From the NCBI GenBank assembly GCA_029851415.1, contig CM056744.1:69992172-70056171 (forward strand): a stretch of DNA of 64,000 nt, written 5' to 3'. The notes beneath the pieces were generated by a model. The model did not search any database and was not told the origin of the DNA. It worked only from the letters and a program-made list of their open reading frames with translations. Shown in pieces: positions 23,901-35,118 of the stretch. This DNA is from Eretmocerus hayati. Its lineage: Eukaryota > Arthropoda > Insecta > Hymenoptera > Aphelinidae. The translations under genes and the position numbers were made by a program. Position 1 is the first letter of the stretch. Every line of letters starts with the position of its first letter.

Positions 23901-25870
23901 CGTCGTCGCGAGAGTGGCTCGTGCGTCGTCGATACCGGCTTAGGTACTAGATCGTGACGCACTAGAGGTGGCGGACGATCGTTCCCCACGGTTATGGGAT
24001 AGTGTCTCATGGTTCTTGAATGGGCCGGCTTCACTATCTGCGTTACTGTGGGGCGGGGTCGATCTGCTGCAGGAACGATTCTCGAACCACTTTCGTGTCA
24101 CGGGTGTGTTCCAGGTTCTCTAGTGGGCCGGATCATCATTCGTCGTCGCGAGAAAGGCTCGTGCGTCGTCGATACCGGTTCAGGGATTAGATCGTGACGC
24201 ACTAGAGGTGGCGGACGATCGTTCCCCACGGTTCCGGGATAGTGGTTCATGGTTCTTGAGTGGGCCGGCTTCACTATCTGCGTTACTGTGGGGCGGGGTC
24301 GATCTGTTGCTGGAACGATACTCGAACCACTCCCGTGTCACGGATGTTTTCCAGGTTCTCCAGTGGGCCGGATCATCATTCGTCGTCGCGAGAGTGGCTG
24401 GTGCGTCGTCGATACCGGCTTAGGTACTAGATCGTGACGCACTAGAGGTGGCGGACGATCGTTTCCCACGGTTATGGGATAGTGTCTCATGGTTCTTGAA
24501 TGGGCCGGCTTCACTATCTGCGTTACTGTGGGGCGGGGTCGATCTGCTGCAGGAACGATACTCGAACCACTCCCGTGTCACGGATGTTTTCCAGGTTCTC
24601 CAGTGGGCCGGATCATCATTCGTCGTCGCGAGAGTAACTCGTGCGTCGTCGATACCGGCTCAGAGATTAGATCGCGATGCGATAGAGGTGGCGGACGATC
24701 GTTTCCCACGGTTATGGGATAGTGTCTCATGGTTCTTGAGTGGGCCGGCTTCACTATCCGCGTTACTGTGGGGCGGGGTCGATCTGCTGCAGGAACGATA
24801 CTCGAACCACTCCCGTGTCACGGATGTTCTGCAGGTTCTCCAGTGGGCCGGATCATCATTCGTCGTCGCGAGAGTGGCTGGTGCGTCGTCGATACCGGCT
24901 AAGGTACTAGATCGTGACGCACTAGAGGTGGCGGACGATCGTTTCCCACGGTTATGGGATAGTGTCTCATGGTTCTTGAATGGGCCGGCTTCACTATCTG
25001 CGTTACTGTGGGGCGGGGTCGATCTGCTGCAGGAACGATTCTCGAACCACTTTCGTGTCACGGGTGTGTTCCAGGTTCTCTAGTGGGCCGGATCATCATT
25101 CGTCGTCGCGAGAGTGGCTCGTGCGTCGTCGATACCGGTTCAGGGATTAGATCGTGACGCACTAGAGGTGGCGGACGATCGTTCCCCACGGTTCCGGGAT
25201 AGTGGTTCATGGTTCTTGAGTGGGCCGGCTTCACTATCTGCGTTACTGTGGGGCGGGGTCGATCTGTTGCTGGAACGATACTCGAACCACTCCCGTGTCA
25301 CGGATGTTTTCCAGGTTCTCCAGTGGGCCGGATCATCATTCGTCGTCGCGAGAGTGGCTGGTGCGTCGTCGATACCGGCTTAGGTACTAGATCGTGACGC
25401 ACTAGAGGTGGCGGACGATCGTTTCCCACGGTTATGGGATAGTGTCTCATGGTTCTTGAATGGGCCGGCTCCACTATCTGCGTTACTGTGGGGCGGGGTC
25501 GATCTGCTGCAGGAACGATACTCGAACCACTCCCGTGTCACGGATGTTTTCCAGGTTCTCCAGTGGGCCGGATCATCATTCGTCGTCGCGAGAGTAACTC
25601 GTGCGTCGTCGATACCGGCTCAGAGATTAGATCGCGACGCGATAGAGGTGGCGGACGATCGTTTCCCACGGTTATGGGATAGTGTCTCATGGTTCTTGAG
25701 AGGGCCGGCTTCACTATCTGCGTTACTGTGGGGCGGGGTCGATCTGCTGCAAGAACGATTCTCGAACCACTTTCGTGTCACGGGTGTGTTCCAGGTTCTT
25801 TAGTGGGCCGGATCATTATTCGTCGTCGCGAGAGTGGCTCGTGCGTCGTAGAAACAGAGTTAGGGCTTCA
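20928..25870 (+). repeat. 240 bp satellite, block 2 (about 20.6 monomers)
   Basis: The landmark GGTGGCGGACGATCG recurs every 240 bp from about 21087 to about 25647. Three junction types can be told apart by the bases after GTCGATACCGG: A (CTCAGAGATTAGATCGCG), B (CTTAGGTACTAGATCGTG) and C (TTCAGGGATTAGATCGTG). The order is C B A A B B A A A A B A B C B A B C B A. The last part repeats C-B-A-B, a 960 bp higher-order unit. Type A monomers have no stop in one frame, which creates ORFs of up to 391 codons (22288-23463), but B and C interrupt that frame. Confidence 0.96.
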
Positions 25871-26290
25871 ATCGGAATGCAGTGCCCATGGCAGTTAATC
25901 TTCTCTCTTGGTTTTGGGATAGTACCTTATGGTTATTGAGTGCAGTTAAATTGTGTCTCTGCGATACTGTAAACATGTTTGAACGAGAATCTTGTCGAAG
26001 TACATATCATGGCCGATCTCATCACGGAATCCGACTTTGAAATCATAAACGGAAATACAATGGACATGATTCTTACACTGCTATCCATAGTCCTCCGTAA
26101 ACCATGGGTTTGGGACGACTATGAATACCAGAGTTAGAGTGAGATTCCAGTATGGAAACAGACATCGAATGCAACTCAGCAAAATTCTACGAAACTGGAA
26201 ATGAGTGTTTGTAACGATCTCGGATGTGGGATGGCGTCGATCGGTATCAGGAACGATTCCTCAAACCCTTCCGCGACCGGCATCCTACTC
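25871..26290 (+). repeat. Decayed satellite edge
   Basis: Recognisable monomer fragments survive with many changes ('ttttgggatagtaccttatggttattgagtg' near 25911; 'gggatggcgtcgatcggtatcaggaacgatt' near 26226). This gradient marks the right edge of the array. Confidence 0.75.
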
Positions 26291-28514
26291 ACTCATCTGT
26301 CACAGTCCTTCGTTATTACATCCATCGACAACGGATTGCTTCGATACACTCAATCACCCCTCTAAAGTGGCGGTAGTCTTCCAGTTGAATACAATATCGT
26401 TAGACAAATTTCGAACCAAAACTCGCCTTCTATCCCTCAAACATCTCAACGCTCCCCACAGAGCAAATCCCCTTTTTGATTCCGGCACTAATGCTAAGTA
26501 TCCTAAACTAACCGTTACTGCCCGCTCACATTTTTATTATCCATTCCATGAGCTGTATCCGTACAAGAAAAACCAAGAGACCATCTACACAATCCAGTAC
26601 GAATGGAAGATGAGTCAAGATCATGCAGTTCTGCTTTGAAGTATTCTCAGCCGAGTCTCCAGAGGAAGTCTCGCGCCGACCCACGGAACACTAGGACATT
26701 CAAGGGATTCGTCATCGTAGATCACCGATAAATACCCTAGGTGAAACAAACCTCAACCCGCAGATCTTATTCACTGCAGTACTGTCGATATTGCGCAAGT
26801 CAAAGAATTACATCCCCAACTCCACCAATTCAGTTGAAACTTTGTCAGCTGTTGGATATTGAAGTCTCCCTAGTTTCAAAATTCTTTAACATCATACGAT
26901 ACAGAGTTGTAACAGAAGAAAGTATGAAATCCTATGCAAAGCTCTCGAGTCAAATATCCCCCAAACCATAAGAAGAGTGCTTTTCTTATAAGATTCTTTT
27001 TTGTCAATTCCGAACATGAAAATCTTCCTTACATTCCCCAGTATACACTTCAGCTCCTTGGGAGTTTGCCCGGCTATACATGTACCAAACATTATCATCT
27101 ATCGAATGTCCATCAAAATCTTCAAGGGCGATCAAGTTGCTACGAAACTATTTCAAGCGAGTCCTCCATTTCTAACAATTCTTCAAATCCTTAGCTTGAC
27201 TCTGTTCCCGTGTATGAGTTATCGAACTGACTGATTGACCACTCCTTCGTTTCCTCTCAGACGACATGTGGACCGTCCATGAATGAACACCAAGAGCCTC
27301 GATTTCTATCCAACTTGAGCATTCAGCCTCTTCCGCCTGGTTTACTCTAGACTACCGATGTACCGCAGCATGCTTCTTCTATGGCCCTCATCTATTCAAA
27401 TGATTGCTAATTGTCATTGTGGATGGAAAATAATTTAGAATAAGATCACAAACATATTCTTCGAGTAATTTTGTTTTCAGACCGTGTTCTTGTTTCAGTA
27501 GAGTATAACTTTTTATCATCAGCACTATTCGTCTACGAATAATCCTGTCAAAATATTTAACAATTAATAGATTTGTGAGTAAATCACTGTCTGTTTCATA
27601 CAAATAAGAATACTAAAATCACTGTAACGCACGCATCACCTGTCAATGATTTCAGATGAGGACTTTACCTCACGAGGAAAATCATTACACCGAGACCTGA
27701 GGAGATGGCCGCATTGAATTCTGATACAATTTAAACAACACTCTCATAAAACAACTGAATGATTTGAATAATTCTCACTACTGCTACCGGTAAATGTACA
27801 TGTTTGAGGAGGAATAAAACCTTCAACTTGGAAATCACAGAAGTGTTTCTAGTTCTAGCATCACTGTGAAAATGATTGACAGCCAATTGACAGATGAGGG
27901 ATGAGAATGAATGACATCAGTAAATCAATGTAATAATTCTCTAAATATTCTAACTCTTTTTTGATGCTACTGTTATTGATGCTGCAGGATCTTCTCTCGA
28001 CAATGACTAATCATAACTGATCAAAACATTCTCACATGATTAGAAGTTCATAAGAAAAGTTTAAATGAGCGATGAGTCATTCTAATACACGGAACTCAAT
28101 AGGATCAGGTAAATAGTGTGTACTTTAGTAGCTATCAGTCTTCATCATCTTCACATACAGCAGCAAGTGTAATGTGATGTGTGTTGAAATAGTAATATTT
28201 AGGTTATGGGCAAGATAGTATAGATTCTACGAATCATGACCCTGTTTCAGTGATTCAACAATATCCAAGGGCACTTCAACATCAGAACGTGGTAAGTGCT
28301 CTTCGTCGAAGATACTTTGATCTGTTTCCGATTGTGTAACAACAGAGCCATGGAGAGAGAGGAACTTTGAATATGCCACTTTATCGGTTCATGAAGATCA
28401 GAAACAATCATCAGGATATCTTCACCAAAATCTTGTTGACAGGAAAAGATTGAAGTGACACTGTCAGTGGAATCTATGATTTTCCAATAATCTTTGAGTC
28501 GGATATAAGCCTTT
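26291..28514. other. Non-coding stretch right of the satellite
   Basis: The 144-codon frame at 26205-26639 starts inside decayed satellite and continues into unrelated sequence, with no domain or codon signal I recognise, so it is probably chance. Overlapping short frames near 26741-27234 are similar. From 27400 on, the DNA is AT-rich with nothing recognised. Confidence 0.45.
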
Positions 28515-29071
28515 CATGAGCAATTCCACGTCAATCCAGCAAGGTTTTCTCTGACCTTTTTTATCTCTCCTATGTTCTTTTCCCGTTTCAAAGTGTTGAA
28601 AAAAGAAAGTTCTAACACTTTATAGGGCCAAAAAAAATTTTTTGCATCACCCGGGTCTGTACAAGTGGTTTTGCCATAAACCCAAGATTTGAAACATTGC
28701 CTCGGCAATTTGCGTATAACTTCTAACCATCCTTACCAATCACAATTTGGCTCACGGCATTCGGAAGAGGAGTAAAAAACCTATCGATTTATTACCTGTA
28801 AAGCCTTCTAAAAGCCGTTCTGGTCCTTGCCAGACTAAAAGTAGCCTCGATTCACGGTGTAGCCCATATATAAATTGGGACTTTTCCAAGCTCAAATTGG
28901 AAAGATCCCGATCCGTACGGATAGAAATGAATAATGCCATCTTAAAGTACGTAAAAAAACCTTCAAAATGAGCTCCAAAAGAGCCCTCTACGGTCAAATA
29001 GAGCCGAGTAGTGAAACTCACAAAATTGAAAAAAAAAATTTTGGGTGAGCTTAAACTTTTGACCGGTAGTG
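28515..29071 (-). mobile_element. Tc1-like terminus, one end only
   Basis: The sequence at 29052-29071 is the complement of CACTACCGGTCAAAAGTTTA, the same terminus as the MITE at 2750-3672, followed by TA at 29072-29073. No opposite terminus was found upstream, so the element is truncated or its left boundary (given here as approximate) has decayed. No transposase frame is visible. Confidence 0.5.
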
Positions 29072-29291
29072 TATTTTGACCCCCAGAAAAAAAAAATTTA
29101 ATTCTTTTTCCGATTGATATTGTTCTGACCTATACGTAAAAGAAATTTGGAGTATTTCTTCTGAGATTTGGCGTCTCTGGAATTTTTTTTGTGCGTAAAA
29201 ATGTCAAAAAAAGTAGAAAATGATTTCTCATAAAGCCGGAACTCCTTGTAGAGCTCTGAATTTATTTTCATCGTGTTCACCGAGTCATTTT

Positions 29292-30006
29292 ACGTCGAAA
29301 ATGTATTCTCTAAGAATTATTGGAGTCATTAAAAGTCGTCAAAACACTGGGAAAGCATTTTCAAAGCACATTTTTAACAGAAAATGGCCTCACCACCATA
29401 CCCATTAGATTTGGGGCTCGTGAAACTATCTTCAAACGATTGCCCTTGAAATTTCCTCCAAAATGACCTATTTTAAAAGTCTATTTGATGCACTAGGAGT
29501 GGATTTGTAGCCACTCGAATCAAAACAAGAATGTCAAGAATGAAATCTGTGAGCCCTATGTAGCCTTCTCATAAATTCAAGGACTCTTTGGCAGCTGCGT
29601 ACCACATCACTCAAGGGAATCGACTTCGGCAATAGGTTTTTTGGAAGGAAATTGACCCAGCTTTGCTGCCGAAGTCGATTCCTCCAAATGATGTGGTACA
29701 CAGCTGCCAAAGAGTCTTGAAGTTATGAGAAGGCTACATAGGGCTCACAGATTCCATTCTTGACATTCTTGTTTTGATTCGAGTGGCTACAAATCCACTC
29801 CTAGTGCATCAAATAGACTTTTGCAATAGGTCATTTTGAAGGAAATTTCAAGGGCTATCGTTTGAAGATAGTTTCGCGAACCCAAAATCTAATGGGCACG
29901 GTGGTGAGGCCATTTTCTGTTAAAAAATGTGCTTTGAAAATGCTTTTCCAGTGTTTTGACGACTTTTAATGACTCAAATAATTCTTAGAGAATACATTTT
30001 CGACGT
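29292..30006. mobile_element. Palindromic foldback element, 715 bp
   Basis: Arms of about 345 bp (29292 to about 29634 and about 29662-30006) are about 95% complementary, separated by a loop of about 25 bp near 29640-29660. Ends read ACGTCGAAAATGTATTCTCT. It is non-coding. The high arm identity suggests recent origin or gene conversion between arms. Confidence 0.85.
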
Positions 30007-30334
30007 GAGATGTTTCTGAAAGATTCGTTCCTATTATCACTCATACACCTCCTCTGCAGCCTCTGGCCGGGTATCTTTTCCTGATCCTGCCTGCAAACTC
30101 GTCATTGACGACTAAAACGTGAATGGCATCAGTATCGACTGCATCAGGTACGTCGACGTTAATCCTCCCTCACAAACGGGATACACACCAATTGAACCCC
30201 GACATGAAAGTGTCGAGTCGAAGCGCTCACCGTGCCGGGACCGCGCCGAGAGCAAGCTATGACCGACAAAACGTGTCGAGAAAAGCATCGGCTGGAGGCG
30301 AGTGCGGTATTTTCTGGAGCAAGCTTGAGTTAAA
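30007..30334. other. Unassigned stretch
   Basis: GC-richer sequence with a 108-codon plus frame (30123-30449) that runs into the direct repeat. No domain recognised. Confidence 0.35.
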
Positions 30335-30660
30335 AAATTATTTCCACCGAAGACAGACATTTACAATTCATCGAAAGACCAAGAATTCAGCAAAGCCCTC
30401 GGATTGCATGAGGCTATACCTTATCTCGATCGACGGGATCGGCAATTAGTCAAACTGCGGGTCAATGGGATGATTGAGTTTGATTGACGAGAAGTATTAG
30501 GAGGGTATGGATCATTTGGACCATGATAGTGAAAGGAAAAATCACTTACCTCGAAATGGCTGGCTCTGGGCTTCAATCCATGATGATGTGAAACATTCGA
30601 GTAAGTGCTGGGGGTTTTGTGAAAGTGGATGTCGAATGGGAACCCGCTTCGCAATTTTGG
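30335..30660 (+). repeat. 330 bp direct repeat, copy 1
   Basis: Aligns with 31580-31915 at roughly 85%. Shared landmarks are 'gattgagtttgattgacgag', 'aatcacttacctcga.atgg' and 'agtaagtgctgggggttttg'. It is non-coding. The two copies are about 1.25 kb apart in the same orientation and could be long terminal repeats of a small element or a plain duplication. Confidence 0.75.
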
Positions 30661-30820
30661 AAGCTTGAAGCCAGCCCGGAGTCTCCGCAGAACCGCAACC
30701 AGACACGTACCGGAGTGCATTCAGGTTTCCAACTATATCTGATCTTTAAATAATTGCAAACACTTCTCGGATTAATTCATTAAGTTAGCGCCCTTCCCAA
30801 TAAAATTTTCAATCATTTGA

Positions 30821-30977
30821 GCCTTGTTGCGTCTCAAAACTCGTGATATATTTTGCGAAATTTGAAAGATGGCAATCTCGAGCTATCGCTGCCCCATCAT
30901 GGGATACACGCGTCATGGGAAATTGCTTTTTTCCAAATCTCGCAGAATATGCTACGAATTTTGAGACGCAACAAAGC
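30821..30977. mobile_element. Small MITE, 157 bp
   Basis: Inverted termini of about 40 bp: GCCTTGTTGCGTCTCAAAA at 30821 pairs with TTTTGAGACGCAACAAAGC ending at 30977, and the inner 'tattttgcgaaatttg' pairs with 'caaatctcgcagaata'. It is non-coding and lies between the two 330 bp direct repeats. Confidence 0.75.
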
Positions 30978-31579
30978 ACAAACGATTGGAAATTTTACTG
31001 GAACAGTGTTTGCAGCTATTTAAAAATCAAATATTGTTTGAATTACGCTATGCAAATGTCCGTGGTGCCATCTATGGAGTAGTATACTACTTATAAGAAG
31101 TACGGACTGGTCTTAAGGATTATGAGGTGACTCGCACACGTGGTGCCGTACCAAGCCTGGGCCTCGGCCTGATGGGTGCAGATAGAGAGGCTCTTAGCGT
31201 TTCTAGTACGCTCTTGCCGCGATATAGGCATAGATACTCCCAACGCCAAGTCGGTGGCTACCCCACGCTATTGCAACCCAAAAATCACTTTGAGAGATTC
31301 ACTCAAAATCCTGCACACTGGCAACCTATTCCTTTGTTCATGTCATTTGACGCACCAATCCAGGCAGCGTCGATCTCGTACTTTGTTATGAGTATTGAAG
31401 GGTGAGTTGGTTCTCAACTGACATGACCCGTAAGAATACTCATAAAAGAGTTTTCTCAAAAAATGGTTCTACAGTAGAACTTCTAATCGCGATTTTCATT
31501 TGCAAGCCCGTATTGTCTTGTTCTTCCTATATCCGTTATCCCAGTTTAGTCAAGATCTGCGTGAGCCACGTTCAGCCAA
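30978..31579. other. Unassigned stretch
   Basis: Frames of 92 and 71 codons overlap at 31127-31405 without recognisable features. Nothing else was seen. Confidence 0.35.
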
Positions 31580-31915
31580 AGAATTATTTCTACCAGGGAC
31601 TGTGCAGGGCTGGTGTGCAATCCTTTGAGAAACTAAAAATCCAGTACAGCCCTCTAATCACATGAGGCTATAACTTATCTCGCTCGACGGGTTCGGCAGT
31701 TATTCAAACTGCGGGCAAATGAGATGATTGAGTTTGATTGACGAGAGGTATCGGGAGGATATGGATCATTTGGAGCATAATAATTTAAAAATGAAATCAC
31801 TTACCTCGAGATGGCTGGCTCTAGGCTTCGATCCAAGATAACGAGAAACATTTGAGTAAGTGCTGGGGGTTTTGTAAAATTGGATGTCGAATGGGAACCC
31901 ACTTCGAAAATTAGT
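31580..31915 (+). repeat. 330 bp direct repeat, copy 2
   Basis: Partner of 30335-30660; see that entry for the shared landmarks. Confidence 0.75.
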
Positions 31916-31964
31916 TTCATAAAAACGATATCCCGAGCTAATTCTAATATGACATTAGGATTTC

Positions 31965-32600
31965 TCCACAAAAAATCTCGCAACAGGCTACCACTACACG
32001 AATATCATCAACTATATAATTTTAATCATCCAAAGTTATAAGAGATTTTTTGATTACGCCACAAAAAACCTCGCAACACGATAACATGATACAAACTTGG
32101 CTTAGTATTTCTCCACAATAATAACGTATACGGAAATTCAGTCCACAGAAAATTAGTACACGCAATTTTTCGGAACAAATAACTTGTACACGTGTGGTGA
32201 CTTGCCGAGTGGATGAATTTAACGTGGAGAACATTATTGTGTTGAGATAACAACAAAAAACGTGTGGAGAATCATACCGAGGGAAATTAGCTTTGTGGAG
32301 AAAACCAGTGAGGCGTGAAATGTTGCACACAAAAATTATCTCATGGGTTTTGTCCACAACAGACTACTACACATGTGGCAATCTTCCCCGTGGACAAAAC
32401 TTACGGGGAATGAATATCTGAAGAGGATTATCATGTGGACAAAATATATGTCATCATATATTACTGTGGTCAAACTTAACGAGGGCTATTCATCCGTGGC
32501 GATGAATCCTGATGACAACTATCTATGAGTAGAAATAGCATGTGGTCAAAACACCCTGTTGGCAAGCTGCGTGGTCAAATCGTATGTGACCAAAATATAC
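31965..32600. repeat. Degenerate TGTGGWCAAA motif field in two orientations
   Basis: In the right half, variants of (A/C)TGTGG(A/T)CAAAA or CGTGGAGAA occur roughly every 15-45 bp (near 32190, 32225, 32262, 32294, 32375, 32390, 32434, 32465, 32540, 32570, 32584). In the left half the complement occurs (TTTCTCCACAAAAAA near 31970, TACGCCACAAAAAA near 32055, TTTCTCCACAATA near 32109, GTCCACAGAAAA near 32140). No protein is encoded. The field abuts the truncated retrotransposon at about 32605. Confidence 0.55.
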
Positions 32601-32604
32601 CGAC

Positions 32605-32728
32605 TCAAGCTCAAGAGGTCTGTACGTTTTGGAAGTGCTATGATAGAATTGACGTTGATAGAAGCTACCTTGATTTTTGATAGCGAATTATTCGGATTAG
32701 CACTATGAAGGTTACTCCTGTCTGCCAT
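32605..32728 (-). pseudogene. Start of a Jockey-like ORF2 endonuclease, truncated
   Basis: From an ATG at 32728 the frame reads into KIKVASINVNSIIALPKR, which matches the conserved beginning of the AP-type endonuclease of non-LTR retrotransposon ORF2. The resemblance ends after about 41 codons, at about 32605, where the sequence changes to the TGTGGWCAAA field. The start overlaps the ORF1 stop codon, a normal arrangement for Jockey-type elements. The missing part is the 3' end, the reverse of the usual 5' truncation, so a later deletion or insertion is likely. Confidence 0.75.
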
Positions 32729-34604
32729 CGCTAATTCTTAGGATATTCATGATTTTATCTATTCTGTTGCTATTCTCGCTAATCTGTGTATATACCTGCG
32801 TTAGATGCTGTCTGAACGATTGGTCAATTTGCTCTCTCACAGATAGTAGAATGTTGTGCTCTGTATGATCAAGAGCGGGGCGGAATAGGTGATTTGCGCT
32901 ATTTTGGTCGCTATTCCACGCATTTTGAGTTCGCGGAGTGTGGGCAGGGTGGTCCTGATGAGGAGTTTTGCTAATGGCATGGGTCCTTTCCGACTGAGTT
33001 TTCATTCGATTTTGTGAGGCGTTGGCTCTGGTTTGATGCTTCATATCAGTGACATATTTAAAATAGTCGCAGCCCCGGTAAGAGGCTGGGTGGCCTGTTT
33101 TGTTGCAGTTCACGCAAAAAAGATTTTGTGGGTCATTGGCCTCTTTTGGGAGGGAGCATTTTCCCGGCTCATGGTTCAGATTGCATTTAATGCAGCGGTA
33201 TCCCAACTGGCAGTTAAAAGCTGTGTGACCAAAGCGTTGGCAATTGGTGCACTGGTAAAGATCTTTTTTTCGGAGTGGTTCCCATTTCACGTTTCCGTGT
33301 AGTAATGTCTTGACTTTCGAAATGATTTGAGGGTTGCTATCATTGGATAATTGTATGAGGAAGAATGACCTATTAGTCTTCCTACTGTTGAAATGGATCC
33401 TTTTGACCCCTACTATTTACGTTTGTTCTAAATTGAGCTCTCTCAATTCCGATTCTACATCTTCTACAGCCCAGCTGTAGTGTACACCTTTCAGAACGAG
33501 GTTTCTATTTCTAAGTGCCTTAGGTGTAAATGAATAAAATCTAATCTTACTTGACTTCAAAAAGTCTAGCACTTTTTGATGAATGGCTATGGTGGAGGTA
33601 GATACTGTGATACAGTCGCCTCCTGGAGATTCTTTGGCTAAAAAGTCCGTTTTTGCAAGTGGGATGCTTGCTAGTTTTTTCACTAAGGAGTTGAAGTCAA
33701 TTTCATACACGATAATTGGTGGTGGCCTGACGCGCTTCTGCTGCGCATTACCACTCTCTGTAGGATCGTTGCTGTCGGTCGGTAACTGCGGAATTTGCTC
33801 GTTGCTGTCGGTCGGTAACTGCGGTGGCTGCTGAGGATGTTGTGTCGGCGGCGCCTGCTGTCGCTGGTGTCGCCCAAGCGGGCTGAGCTGAGTGCGCAGG
33901 TTGCGCTGTTGCTGTATTGGTTGCGTGTGTGTGGCACGCTGGTTTCGTGGGCGCGCTCCGTTCGAGGGTTCGCCGAGAGGTGGGAAATCGGAGGCAGAAA
34001 GCGTCTCGTGGAATGGTACCGCGGAAGGTGATGCTAGGTCGCTCGCATAGAATTCGAGCGGGCTATACCTGTTTGGCATGCTAAAATCTGCTGGTTGCAC
34101 GCTTCTCGGCTGCTGTTTAGCAAATTTTGCCTGCTTTCTAACCTCGCGCCATTCATTTTCAGCATTGGTCGGGTCGAATGTTGTATCCGATGCGCTGCTG
34201 TTCCTTGAACGGCTGCGTTTATTGATATTTGATAGATTTGGGGCTACAGGTGAGGGACACCTGTTAATTTCCCTTTGGGCGGCTTGCCATAACTTATCGA
34301 TTCTTCCCGCATGTGGCATCACTTTGATTGAAGGCGGGAGCTTTGGCCGAATTTCATGCACTCTTTCGAGGTTGCTAGTAGGAATGATTGCACTTTGTGC
34401 TTGTAGAGGCCTAGGCTCTTGTGTTGGTGTGGGGCTGTGACCAGTACTGCCCCTGCCGTCGTCGGTGTTCATATCGTCCGGGTCGGCTCCGCCGCCCGCC
34501 TGCATACTGGCCGGTGCATCCATCGGTCGTGAGTGATGCCGGTGGTACTGCCTGCTGCACGTTGTATTACGCGCACATTGTTGTGATAGCACAGGATGCA
34601 ACAC
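32712..34604 (-). pseudogene. Jockey-type retrotransposon ORF1 (gag), one in-frame stop
   Basis: A gag-like nucleic-acid-binding protein that would coat the element's RNA. The N-terminal half is proline-, serine- and glutamine-rich, with a duplicated PQLPTDSN octamer. The middle (about residues 295-400) resembles the PRE_C2HC-type domain of Jockey gag (VYEIDFNSLVKKL...LKGVHYSW). The C-terminal part has three cysteine knuckles: CTNCQRFGHTAFNC, CIKCNLNHEPGKC and CVNCNKTGHPASYRGC. A TAA at 33417-33419 splits the frame, but both halves are in the same frame and read through it (LEQT-stop-IVGVKRIHF), so this is one gene with a single nonsense change. The true start could be the ATG at 34604 or a later one. 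It is probably inactive. Confidence 0.88.
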
Positions 34605-34756
34605 TGTAAGAGTTTGGGTTTCCTACATTCACGTAGGCACTGTAAGTGCACGGGGCTCTCAATACCAGCGGCGCATCACGCGTTGTCTCCGCTAGGTTAG
34701 AAACACGCGCTCGCGGGGCGCGGTGTTGCTCGCTCGAGCGCCGCGGCGCAACTCCC

Positions 34757-34826
34757 CGGGAATCGAACTCCGTGCTACCGGGTGGGAGTCCGGTATGCTG
34801 GCCACTAGACCAGTGAGCTTGTTGCC
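34757..34826 (-). tRNA. tRNA-like sequence (Glu/Gly-like), probably a pseudogene
   Basis: On the minus strand there is an A-box-like TGGTCTAGTGGCC, an anticodon-arm-like stem ACCGG/CCGGT around ACTCCCAC, and a good B box AGTTCGATTCC, spaced as in a tRNA. It resembles tRNA-Glu in the D arm, while the anticodon position suggests CCC or nearby. The acceptor and T stems do not pair well and the anticodon loop would have 8 bases, so this is more likely a tRNA pseudogene or a tRNA-derived SINE head than a working tRNA. Confidence 0.45.
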
Positions 34827-35118
34827 TGCGAGCGAGCTAAACGCGCTCTATAAGAGGCGAAGTGGGGGCAATGCTCGATTGTACGGGCGAATGTCATACC
34901 ACAGCGGCTAAACGCGCTATTGTGGGGAAGTGGAAACAGAATAGTCCATATCTATGTATGCACTTGCATACTCGTCAAGTCCCTGTCTGGGCGCCATTAT
35001 GTGACCGACGCGATACCTCGGATAATTTAGGGTGGAGGTATGCGTAGTCTATCCGGCCCTGGATCTAGGGAAAGAGCCGGATATCAGAGTTCATGACTTG
35101 ATCAGAAGTAATCAAATG

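Noticed and set aside
17190..25870. Regular repeats as a CRISPR array
   Set aside because: There are no unique spacers between short repeats. The unit is a continuous 240 bp satellite in a eukaryotic context.
26205..26639. 144-codon ORF as a gene
   Set aside because: It begins in decayed satellite sequence and has no recognisable domain or supporting splice or start signals.
33583..34440. Plus-strand ORFs of 83 and 120 codons
   Set aside because: They are shadows of the minus-strand Jockey-type ORF1, whose zinc knuckles and gag domain are clear.
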